Source: Alviniconcha marisindica (taxonomy: Eukaryota > Mollusca > Gastropoda > Provannidae). Taken from it: a DNA stretch of 64,000 nucleotides. Position 1 is the first letter of the stretch. The number at the start of each line of letters is the position of its first letter. Of this stretch, positions 28,801 to 41,400 are shown one piece after another. The position numbers and the translations under genes are program-made. The DNA is taken from the NCBI GenBank assembly GCA_018857735.1, contig JABMCL010003397.1, positions 1,120,001-1,184,000 on the forward strand. Direction: 5' to 3'. The notes beneath the pieces are model-generated. The model saw nothing but the letters and a program-made list of their open reading frames with translations. It had not been told where the DNA came from and ran no database searches.

Positions 28801-31800
28801 TCCAGCATGTATCCATTGTCAAGCTGATGCAAGTTAGATCCGACATGTATCGGTTGTCCAGCATGTATCCATTGTCAAGCTGATGCAAGTTAGATCCGAC
28901 ATGTATCGGTTGTCCAGCATGTATCATTGTCAAGCTGATGCAAGTTAGATCCGACATGTATCGGTTGTCCAGCATGTATCCATTGTCAAGCTGATGCAAG
29001 TTAGATCCGACATGGTTGTCCAGCATGTATCCATTGTCAAGCTGATGCAAGTTAGATCCGACATGTATCGGTTGTCCAGCATGTATCCATTGTCAAGCTG
29101 ATGCAAGTTAGATCCGACATGTATGGGTTGTCCAGCATGTATCCATTGTCAAGCTGATGCAAGTTAGATCCGACATGTATCGGTTGTCCAGCATGTATCC
29201 ATTGTCAAGCTGATGCAAGTTAGATCCGACATGTATGGGTTGTCCAGCATGTATCCATTGTCAAGCTGATGCAAGTTAGATCCGACATGTATCGTTGTCC
29301 AGCATGTATCCATTGTCAAGCTGATGCAAGTTAGATCCGACATGTATCGGTTGTCCAGCATGTATCCATTGTCAAGCTGATGCAAGTTAGATCCGACATG
29401 TATCGGTTGTCCAGCATGTATCCATTGTCAAGCTGATGCAAGTTAGATCCGACATGTATGGGTTGTCCAGCATGTATCCATTGTCAAGCTGATGCAAGTT
29501 AGATCCGACATGTATCGGTTGTCCAGCATGTATCCATTGTCAAGCTGATGCAAGTTAGATCCGACATGTATCGGTTGTCCAGCATGTATCCATTGTCAAG
29601 CTGATGCAAGTTAGATTCCATTGTCAAGCTGATGCAAGTTAGATCCGACATGTATTGGTTGTCCAGCATGTATCCGTTGTCAAGCTGATGCAAGTTAGAT
29701 CCGACATGTATTGGTTGTCCAGCATGTATCCGTTGTCAAGCTGATGCAAGTTAGATCCGACATGTATCGGTTGTCCAGCATGTATCCGTTGTCAAGCTGA
29801 TGCAAGTTAGATCCGACATGTATCGGTTGTCCAGCATGTATCCGTTGTCAAGCTGATGCAAGTTAGATCCGACATGTATCGGTTGTCCAGCATGTATCCG
29901 TTGTCAAGCTGATGCAAGTTAGATCCGACATGTATCGGTTGTCCAGCATGTATCCGTTGTCAAGCTGATGCAAGTTAGATCCGACATGTATCGGTTGTCC
30001 AGCATGTATCCGTTGTCAAGCTGATGCAAGTTAGATCCGACATGTATCGTTGTCCAGCATGTATCACGTTGTCAAGCTGATGCAAGTTAGATCCGACATG
30101 TATCGGTTGTCCAGCAGTATCCATTGTCAAGCTGATGCAAGTTAGATCCGACATGTATCGGTTGTCCAGCACGTATCCATTGTCAAGCTGATGCAAGTTA
30201 GATCCGACATGTATCGGTTGTCCAGCACGTATCCATTGTCAAGCTGATGCAAGTTAGATCCGACATGTATGGGTTGTCCAGCACGTATCCATTGTCAAGC
30301 TGATGCAAGTTAGATCCGACATGTATGGGTTGTCCAGCACGTATCCATTGTCAAGCTGATGCAAGTTAGATCCGACATGTATGGGTTGTCCAGCACGTAT
30401 CCATTGTCAAGCTGATGCAAGTTAGATCCGACATGTATGGGTTGTCCAGCACGTATCCATTGTCAAGCTGATGCAAGTTAGATCCGACATGTATCGGTTG
30501 TCCAGCACGTATCCATTGTCAAGCTGATGCAAGTTAGATCCGACATGTATCGGTTGTCCAGCACGTATCCATTGTCAAGCTGATGCAAGTTAGATCCGAC
30601 ATGTATCGGTTGTCCAGCACGTATCCATTGTCAAGCTGATGCAAGTTAGATCCGACATGTATGGGTTGTCCAGCACGTATCCATTGTCAAGCTGATGCAA
30701 TTAGATCCGACATGTATGGGTTGTCCAGCACGTATCCATTGTCAAGCTGATGCAAGTTAGATCCGACATGTATGGGTTGTCCAGCACGTATCCATTGTCA
30801 AGCTGATGCAAGTTAGATCCGACATGTATGGGTTGTCCAGCACGTATCCATTGTCAAGCTGATGCAAGTTAGATCCGACATGTATCGGTTGTCCAGCACG
30901 TATCCATTGTCAAGCTGATGCAAGTTAGATCTGACATGTATGGGTTGTCCAGCATGTATCCATTGTCAAGCTGATGCAAGTTAGATACAGCATGTGGCAC
31001 CTATCAGTTATACCGCATGTATCAGTTTCACCCTGATGCAAGTTAGATCTGACATGTAACCCTTGCCCAGCTGATGTTAGTTAGATCCAACATGTATCCG
31101 TTGTCCAGCGGATGTTAGTTAGATCAAACTTGAATCAGTTGTCTGGCATGTTTCAGTTGTCCAGCTGATGCAAGTTAGATCCGACATGTATCTGTTGTCC
31201 AACTGATGTAAGTTAGATCTGGCATGTATCAGTTATACCGCATATATCAGTTGTCAAGCTGATGCAAGTTAGATCGACATGTATACATTGTCCAGCTGAT
31301 GCAAGTTAGATCCAGCATGTATCAGTTGTCTGGCATATATTTCCGTTGTCAAGCTGATGCAAATGAGATCTGACTTGTTTCCATTGTCAAGCTGATGCAA
31401 GTTAGATCAGGCATGTACCAGTCAGCGGACATGTATCAGTTATGCAGCTGATGCAAGTTAGATCAGGCATGTATCTGTTGTCCAGCTGATGTAAGTTAGA
31501 TCCGGCATGTGTCAGTTGTTCAGCTGCTGCAAGTTGGATCAGGCATGTATCAGTTGTCCAGCTGATGCAAGTTAGTTCGGGCATGTATCAGTTACACCCC
31601 ATGTATCAGTTGTCAAGCTGATGCAAGTTAGATCTGACATGAATCTGTTGTCCAGCTGATGCAAGTTAGATCCGACATGTATCAGTTGACCGGCTGATAC
31701 AAGTTAGATCCGACATGTATCAGTTGCACCCTATGTATTCCTTGTCCAGCTGATGCAAGTTAGATCCGACATGTATCCGTTGTCCAGCTGATGCAAGTTA

Positions 31801-34800
31801 GATCCGACATGTATCTGTTGTCCAGCTGATGCAAGTTACACTGCATGTATCAGTTGTCAAGCTGATGCAAATTTAGATCCGACATATCTGTTGTCCAGCT
31901 GATGTAAGTTACATCCAACATGTATCAGTTGACCAGCTGATGTAAATTAGATCCGACAAGTATCTGTTGTCCAGCTGATATAAGTTAGATCCGGCATGTA
32001 TCAGTTTCACCGCATGTATCAGTTGTCCAACTGATACAAGTTAGATCCGACATGTATCTGTTGTCCAGCTGATGTAAGTTAGATCCGGCATGTATCAGTT
32101 GTCCATCTGATACAAGTTAGATCCGACATGTATCTGTTGTCCAGCTGATGCAAGTTAGATCCGACATGTATCTTGTCCAGCTGATGTAAGTTAGATCCAG
32201 CATGTATCAGTTACACCGCATGTATCCTTTGGCCAGCTGATGTTAGTTAGATTCGACATGTATCAGTTGTCCAGCTGATGTTTGTTTGATCTGACATGTA
32301 TCCGTTACACCGCATGTATCAGTTGTCTAGCTGATGCAAGTTAGATACGGCATGTATCTGTTGCCAGCTGATACAAGTTAGATCCGACATGTATCAGTTG
32401 TCGGTTGTCCAGCTGATGCATGTTAGATCAGGCACCTGCTGGTCGTCCCACATGTGTCAGTTCTGCTGATGCAGGTTTGATCCGACATGTATCTGTTGTC
32501 CAGCTGATGCAAATTAGATCTTGCATGTATCTGTTGCCAGGCATCTATCAGTTGTGCAGCTGATGCAAGATATATCTGACATGTATCAGTTGCCCAGCAT
32601 GTATCATTTGTCCAGCTGATGCAAATTAGATCTGGCATGTATATGTTGTCCTGTGTGTATCAGTTGTCAAGCTGATGCAAGTTAGATCTGACATGTATCA
32701 GTTGTCCAAGGGATGCAAGTTATATCAGACATGTATGAGTTATTCAGCTGATGCAAGTTTGTCCAGCTGATGTAACACAAGTTAGATCCAGGCTGTTTTA
32801 GCTGTCTGGCCAGTGCAGGATATATCCCCAATGTATCAGCTGTCTGGCAGAACAAGTTAGATCCAGTATGTATCAGCTGTCCAGCTGGCACAAGTTGGAT
32901 CCAGTGTATATCAAACCAGAGCCCAGTTGTAGAAGGGACAAAGGGCATTGTATTGAATACTTCTGCACAGCTGCTGTTTCATATTAGACTTGACCCTTTA
33001 AAACTGGCCAGGGAACCTCTAAAAGTTATAGCAGGGAGTCCCAGAGACCTTAAAATACTTGCTAATTGGAGCCCTGATAATGAACATTGATCAGTTTATG
33101 GATATCAGGTTACTTCAAATGGCCAGTCTCACTGTTGCTTGAACAATGAAGTGATCTTTGACTGTATGAGGGTTACTTGGACTTTTGACTTTTGGAAGTA
33201 ATCCTCCTCTTAGTCTTACTAATACTAGTTATTTACAGTAATTATTCACTGATTCATCCCTTGCTTTGTTTCATATCTTTCTGCCGCTTTTAACACTATT
33301 GACCACCAAATTCTCCTCTCCTGCTTGAACTCTGTTTTTGGCATTCAGTCTACTGCACTCCAATGGTTTCACTCGTACCTCTCAGACAATATCAGTCCAC
33401 TTCAGTCAATAACTCGTCTTTGTCACCATCACAGCTCATGTACGGTGTGCCTCAGGGCTCAGTACTGGGGCCCATTCTCTTCGTCCTGTACACTACGCCT
33501 GTCTCCGATATCATAGCTAACCACTCTGTAAACCATCAGCTTTTCGCAGATGACACACAGCTCCAGAAATCCGCTCCTCTCAGTGAAATGACCAACCTCA
33601 CCAAAGAACTCAAAGCATGCACAGAGGACATAAAAACATGGATGACGGAAAATCAGCTCAAACTGAACGACGACAAAACAGAAGCTCTTCTCTTTCCCTT
33701 TTCGTCTTCCTTGAAACCTTCTACCATTTCCCTCCCTGACTCGATTACTCTTGGCTCTCCAACATCCCCTTCTCTGATTCTGCCAGGAACCTTGGATTCA
33801 TTCTTGACTCAAAACTGTCCATGAAGAAGCATGTCATAAAAATCTGCCAAACTGCTTATTTCGAGCTTAAACGCATTAGTTCAGTCTGCAGGTTTCTCAC
33901 TGAAGACGCAACCAAGACTTGTTACTTCCTATATCCTTTCACGGCTTGACTACTGCAACTGTCTCCTCATGGGTACACCTAATTCTGTCGTCCAACCTCT
34001 CCAGAAAATTCAGAACTTTGCTGCAAGACTTGTTCTCTTGGCACCCCGTCACCACCACTCAACACCTCTCCTGGAAAAACTGCTCTGGCTTCCCATTTCA
34101 GAACGTATTAAGTATAAAGTCGCTTGTATGTGTTTCAGTGCTATAAATGGTTCTGGTCCTGCTTACCTCTCTGAACTGCTGCATGTCTACACTCCGTCTC
34201 ATACACTACGCTCTTCTTCTGACTCCTGCATGCTGGAAATCCAACAATACAAACGCATGGCTTTCGCACCTTCTCTTGCTTTGGACCCCACATTTGGAAT
34301 TCACTCCCACAAGACATTAGACACTGCTCAACCCTGTCATCTTTTAAAACCAAACTGAAAACCTTCCTCTTCTCACAGTATTTCCATCCTAGCTAATATC
34401 AGTACCCAGTTTCTGCTACAGTCAGTGTGTGTTTGTAGTGCGTATGTTTTTTATAATACTTTATGTAAATCATTTTGTAGGACTATGCTCTACATGTGTA
34501 TAGAATATCATATTTAGGTTAATATGTATCATGTGAGCGCTCAGGGCATTGATGAGCGCATGATAAATGTCCACATTATTATATAATTATTGCTTTGTTT
34601 CAGAGAAGAAGAAGCGAAAGAGCAAGGGTGGAGAGGAGGGAGACATGAATCTCGGGGTAAGTGTGAGAGTGCAGTATCATATCAGCTGACATTAGTGACA
34701 TGAATCTGGGGGTAAGTGACCAGTGCAGTATCATATCAGCTGACATTAGTGACATGAATCTGGGGGTAAGTGTGACCAGTGCAATATCACATCAGCTGAC

Positions 34801-35396
34801 ATTAGTGACATGAATCTGGGGGTAACTGTGACCAGTGCAGTATTACATTATCAGCTGACATTAGTGACATGAATCTGGGGGTAAGTGTGACAGTGCAATA
34901 TCGCTGTTGTCAGCTGACACTAGTGACCTGAATCTGGGGTAAGTGACCAGTGCAATATCAGCTGACATTAATGATTATTGACATGAACCTGGGTGCAAAT
35001 GTCACAGTGCAGAATCACATTATCAGCTGACACTAGTGACATGAATCTGGGGGTATGTGTGACAGTGCAATATCACTATTATCATAATATCAGCTGACAT
35101 TAGTGACATGAGTCTGGGGGTAAGTGTGACCAGTGCAATATCACTGTTATCAGCTGACACTAGTGACACTGACAGTTAAACTTACGTAAGTTATGGTTGT
35201 GCAGTGATACATGCTTCTGCAGCAGGTGTTAAAAGTTAATGATTTAATTACTATGACACTCCTTTCTATGCCACAACACCAGTTGACAGTCACACTCAGA
35301 GTGACATGCTCTTCTCTGCTCACCACCAGTCCATGGTGAGCTGCCATAAAACTTGCACAAAACTGTGCATGTTGCTGACAAGTATAACAACACAGT

Positions 35397-35454
<58 letters not shown>

Positions 35455-38400
35455 GACACATGCACACACACACACAGTGACACATGCACACACACACAGT
35501 GACACACGCACACACACGCACACAAAGTCAGACTCTACAGTAACACTAACACTGTAACAGTGACTGCTGGACCCCCGCCACCCCCACGACCTCCATCCCC
35601 AGTTCAGCAATGGATTTTTCTTTCACAATCAAGTTTGAGTGCAGACTCATTCAGCATTTGTACAGCCTCCATGTACAGTCACATCCATCAACATCTACGT
35701 GCATGTTCAAAATTCCCAGGACTGGCTGCAATACCATGGCCTGGACACACAGAAACACTGCACACACTCACACTGGTGGGAATTGGTAGCACCGCTCTTG
35801 TGGCTGCTGTAGCCTTACTGAGGTACGGTGAACCCAAATTTGCTGCAAGAGTTGATCTTGATCTTGATAGTTACGTCGACTCGGGCCATGTCCTGTTAAA
35901 TGAAGAGTTTACTGTTGTTAGTATTGAAACAAAAACCTGAAAAGGTACGTCAGTGGCTGATGTTGATGCGTGGTGGTTTTGTGTACGCGCGTGTGTCGTC
36001 GTGCAGGAATACCAGCGCAAGGAGATGTTCATGCTGAAGCCGTCGACCAAAGTCGAACAGCTGGATGCCAGCCACTGGCCTCTGCTCCTGAAGGTAAGCT
36101 AACAGTTAGGCAGTTTACATTGCTGTGTGCATTTTTTTTCCAATGTGTGGCCGAGCGCATCTGCACATTGTGTTTGTGTTATTGTACTCTGTATGTCGCT
36201 CTGTCCGTGTCACTAGCTTTTTCTTCTTTTGTGTGTGGACATCATTTAATTGTCATAATTCTTTTACATGTTATTATTTTGGACGTCACTAGAAGACGTG
36301 GTGAGAGTGTGGGAGAAAAAGCGATAGACGATAGCAACTGCCTGTTGTACATACCATCAGAAAAGAAGAATAAACCAGGAACATCTGGCTGTGGTTCGTT
36401 TGTTGTTGCCTACTTCCAACCTGCTACTTCCATCGACCACTTACATAAGTGTTGCATCCTTCATCATGATGTGCAACAAAATTATAAAACAGAAAGGAAA
36501 AAAAGGTAAAAAAAACATAGTTTCATAGCTTTGTGGAAACAAGGGCACAAAATGCAGGGCATGTTTGTTTTTCATCTGCAGGACTTCAACAAGCTGAATG
36601 TCAAGACCATGCACTACACCCCAATTCCCCAGGGTGCGTCACCGCTGCACAGAGAAACCACCGAATACATCAAGTGCGTTGGTTCTGCTTTGTTTTGCAT
36701 GCGTCTGTCTTTGTTTTTTACTTCTTTTCTTTGTGTGATGAAATAGCCCTGATATAACTGCACTGGTTGACAGGGTGTAAAACACGAAGTTATGTACTAT
36801 TGTGTGATGAAATTTCAGGAGTCCAGTAACAAATTATGATTCTTCAAAGCTTAAGGGTGTGTTGACTAAATTTGTACTGTTACTGTTAGGAGTATGTTGA
36901 CAAAATAATTGTGATGATGTTTTTAGCTGTTCGTGACAAATTGAAATGCAACTTTGGAGTGGTGGCAAAGTGTGATGAAATAAAAGCTAAGTTTGTGACA
37001 AAGTATGATGAAATTGTAGTTGGTGATGAATTTTGATGAAATTATCAGTGTGTTAACAGACTGATGAAATTTCTGGACTTTAACCCACTTGGCTTCAGAC
37101 CAGACGCTGCCCTTTCGCTACGAAATCCCTTGCAAAGGGAAGTAACTGTGTCAAATGATCCCGGTATACAACTTTAAAAATGAATAATAAACACCAAACA
37201 AAAGTTTCAGCTCACTTCGTATTTTTCCCAGTTTGTGAATACAGTGTTCTTGTAAGTTGTATATATATCCAACAAGTTTTGATTATTTTTTTTCACTAAA
37301 AAATAAAAGCATTAAAAAAAAAGTCAAAAATGTCCGCATCTGCATGTCGTTTTTTTTGGGGGGGGTAACCAACTTTGCAAAAAAATTCCTTTTGAATCTC
37401 CAAAGATGAAGCTCCGTGAGTTTGTTAGTGTGCCCACGGTAAGCGACTGAACCAAATTTGCAGTTCAAATCTCAAAGGATGAAGCTCCGACGCCATTGCT
37501 AATAGTTGGGCTTTTGTTTATTTTCGGCCATCTATCGTGTGTCCACCTCGCAACTTTGAAAATTCACAGCGTCTCTCGAACTTCAAACAAACGACATTGC
37601 CGGAAGTAGTAAACAATAGCGGAAACGAGGCTACAAGTCTTGCGAGAATCCTGTTCCTATTTGCATAAGCCGAGATGCTAGTATGGAGCGTCTGCTAGCC
37701 GGCCGCTACCGGGCGGTCTGGGGTTTCGCGGTAAGGTAAAAGAGCGGGCAGTCTGGGGCCAAATGGGTTAATGACAAACTGTGATGAAATTTTAAGAGTG
37801 CAGTGAACAGCTGTTGAAACTTTAGGAGTGTGGTGACAGATTGTGATCAGAAATTGGAAGTTTGCAGTCATAGCATGTTTGTGAAGTTTCTAGGGTCAAC
37901 ATCTTAATGAGTGAAATGTTCTGGTTTGGTTTTGAGAGTGGGTTGAGATTGTAGCGCCGCCGCAGAGCAGGGGTTCATGATAGCGTTGTGGTGATTCAGG
38001 AGTGGCTTCATCAACTTGGACAAGCCTGCCAACCCCTCGTCCCACGAAGTGGTTGCCTGGATCAAGAGAATCCTGCGTGTGGACAAGACCGGCCACAGCG
38101 GAACGCTGGACCCCAAGGTCACCGGCTGTCTGATCGTTTGCATCGAGCGCGCCACTCGCCTGGTCAAGTCTCAGCAGAATGCCGGCAAGGAGTACGTCTG
38201 CATCTTCCGTCTGCACAGCGTGGTCAAGGACCAGGCCCTGGTTGCCAAGGTGATTCACATCTTCTAATTCTACAGCCATTGGGGCAGTGCAATTATGGGA
38301 TGGGAAAAGAATTAGCATAGCTGCCAACCCTTCCGGATTTCCCAGAATTTTACATGGAGTCCAGATTTTCCAGTTTCCCTTGTTATTTTCTTCTCTGTGT

Positions 38401-41400
38401 TAATAATCAGTGCAAAAGAAAGGAGTGAAATCTCAGATTGTTTCATTTTCAGATCTGAGGTTTTCGAACAAGGTACTTTTTTTTTTTTTTACCTGGCACA
38501 TGAGCAAAGCATTGCTTTAACAGGAGAAGCTTTGCCTTCAGCAAAAACCAAAATAGCAATACCAGCACACACACACACACACACAAAATGCAAGAAAACT
38601 GGTAAAAAGGAAACTCATCAGTTTTCTTCAAGTTACAAAGAATTTTCATTCATCAGCAAGTCCTGGCTTGAAGAATGTTGTGCATTCTGTGAAAGTCTGC
38701 TGATGCAACACCAGCATTTTGGATGGAGGCCAGAGTTTGATCGCTGCACGCATTGTTTTGGTGATGTGTGTGTGTGTGTGGCCCCACTCCTCTCCTGTTT
38801 TTGTTGCTCCAGCTTTCTGGAGGTTGCAAGGTTGGTGTTCAAAAGATGAATATGCTTCAACATGCCCCTTGCAACCCATCCCCTATCAGGATTTCCCTTT
38901 TCGTTTTCTTTTCCTCTGCCAATGGTTGGCAGCTGTGAACTAGTGACATGCAGAAACGGTCATGGCCGACTCATGCAGAAACTGTCATGACAGAGTCATG
39001 CAGAATCTCCTTATGGTGGTTTGGTATTCCTGAAGAAACTCAAATGGTCAGTTAGTCCATCCGGCTGTATGGCCACATGGGCGTGATAGCTCGGTTGGTA
39101 GAGCATTGGACCAAGAAGGCTTGGCGCAGTACTGATGCAGGTTTGATTCCCCAGTGCACCAAGGGATTTTTCTCCCACAGTCAGCTTCCACTGCAGACTC
39201 TTACAGTGTTCACGTACCCTCATGTGGGCGTTCACATACCCCCATGTGGGTGTATATGTACCCCCATGTGGGTGTTGATTCCCCAGTGCACCAAGGGATT
39301 TTTCTCCCACAGTCAGCTCCCACTGCAGACTCTCTTACAGTGTTCACGTACCCCCATGTGGGTGTTCATGTACCCCCATGTGGGTGTTCATGTACCCCCA
39401 TGTGGGTGTTCACGTACCCCTGTGTGCAGTCGCATGCATCAACATCTATATGTACATTAACAATCCCAAACACTGGCAGCCACACCATTGTTTGGACACA
39501 CAGAAACACTGGTAGCCACATCATTGTTTGGACACACAGAAACACTGGTAGCCACATCATTGTTTGGACACACAGAAACACTGGTAGCCACATCATTGTT
39601 TGGACACAGAAACACTGGTAGCCACACCATTGTTTGGACACACAGAAACAGTGGTAGCCACACCATTGTTTGGACACACAGAAACACTGGTAGCCACACC
39701 ATTGTTTGGACACACAGAAACAGTGGTAGCCACACCATTGTTTGGACACAGAAACACTGGTAGGAATACCATTGTTTGGACACACAGAAACAGTGGCAGC
39801 CACATCATTGTTTGGACACACAGAAACACTGGTAGCCACATCATTGTTTGGACACACAGAAACACTGGTAGCCACACCATTGTTTGGACACACAGAAACA
39901 CTGGTAGCCACACCATTTTGGACACACAGAAACAGTGGTAGCCACACCATTGTTTGGACACACAGAAACTGGCAGCCACATCATTGTTTGGACACAGAAA
40001 CAGTGGCAGCCACACCATTGTTTGGACACACAGAAACACTGGTAGCCACATCATTGTTTGGACACACAGAAACACTGGTAGCCACACCATTGTTTGGACA
40101 CACAGAAACACTGGTAGCCACACCATTGGACACACAGAAACAGTGGTAGCCACACCATTGTTTGGACACACAGAAACAGTGGTAGCCGCACCATTGGACA
40201 CACAGAAACACTGGTAGCCACACCATTGTTTGGACACACAGAAACAGTGGTAGCCACACCATTGTTTGGACACACAGAAACACTGGTAGCCACATCATTG
40301 TTTGGACACACAGAAACAGTGGTAGCCACACCATTGGACACAGAAACAGTGGTAGCCACACCATTGTTTGGACACACAGAAACACTGGTAGCCACATCAT
40401 TGTTTGGACACACAGAAACAGTGGTAGCCACACCATTGGACACACAGAAACAGTGGTAGCCACACCATTGTTTGAACACACAGAAACAGTGGTAGCCACA
40501 CCATTGTTTGGACACACAGAAACAGTGGTAGCCACACCATTGTTTGGACACACAGAAACACTGGTAGGAATACCATTGTTTGGACACACAGAAACACTGG
40601 TAGGAATGGGCGGCGCTGTTCTTGTGGCTGCTGTAGCCTTACCCAGGTAGGGCAACCGGAATTTACTGCAAGGGATTGATGAAGTGTTTTAACAAACAAG
40701 TCCTTGTGGTTTGGGGTTCTCTCATAATTGATTGTGATCCTCAAGCTTTGCGTGATGTTGACCTGACAGGCGCTATGTTCCACCTGTACATTTCAGTCTC
40801 TGGCTGTGTTTTTTAGAACATGGAGAACCTGACAGGAGCTATGTTCCACCTGTACATTTCAGTCTCTGGCTGTGTTTTTTAGAACATGGAGAACCTGACA
40901 GGAGCTATGTTCCACCTGTACATTTCAGTCTGTGGCTGTGTGTGTTTCAGAACATGGAAAACCTGACGGGAGCTATGTTCCAGCGCCCCCCTCTTATCTC
41001 TGCAGTGAAGAGGCAGCTTCGTATTCGCACAGTGTACAAATGTAACCTGCTGGAATACGACAATGAGAAGGGCATGGGTAAGTTAGTGCTGTGTTGTGTG
41101 TTCACTCCTTTTGCTTATGTGCTACTTTTAACTTACTTTATAGCTAAAATGTAAAATTAACTTTTGTATGTGTCAGTTTAGAAGCATACCAGTTGACAAA
41201 TACACCAGTTTTTGTTTGTTTTTGTGCAAAAATGCTATTTTACAGATTATATGCCAATGCTGTTTAATTTTATTGGGGGCCTTTTTTATTATTTATTATT
41301 CTGGGTTCAAATTTACATTTACTTATTTTTAATGTTGCTTTTTTTAATAGGTTTTATTCGTCATGTTTGTAGCCTTTTTATTCAGAATTTTTTGTTTCAT

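Larger units (their letters stand above)
39079..40690 (+). mobile_element. SINE family 3, copy swollen by minisatellites, DKC1 intron 5
   Basis: tRNA-like head GGGCGTGATAGCTCGGTTGG with B-box-like GGTTTGATTCC. Then two internal arrays and the normal body end (CTTGTGGCTGCTGTAGCCTT). About 1.6 kb versus about 300 bp for the body at 35600. Confidence 0.75.

Noticed and set aside
28575..32900. CRISPR-like array
   Set aside because: Regular 56-bp units have no unique spacers; this is a simple satellite in an animal intron.
36780..37075. C/D box snoRNA in DKC1 intron 4 (TGATGA and CTGA words)
   Set aside because: The words come from a degenerate tandem repeat, with no paired terminal stem or consistent box spacing. 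I also saw no convincing H/ACA RNA in the DKC1 introns by eye.
39079..39160. Functional tRNA gene at the family 3 SINE head
   Set aside because: The D-arm looks right, but the acceptor stem does not close and the head is joined to a repeated body.
39366..40655. Several 150-226-residue ORFs ([11 protein letters not shown] repeats)
   Set aside because: Readings of the 35-bp SINE minisatellite; strand-symmetric and without a gene context.
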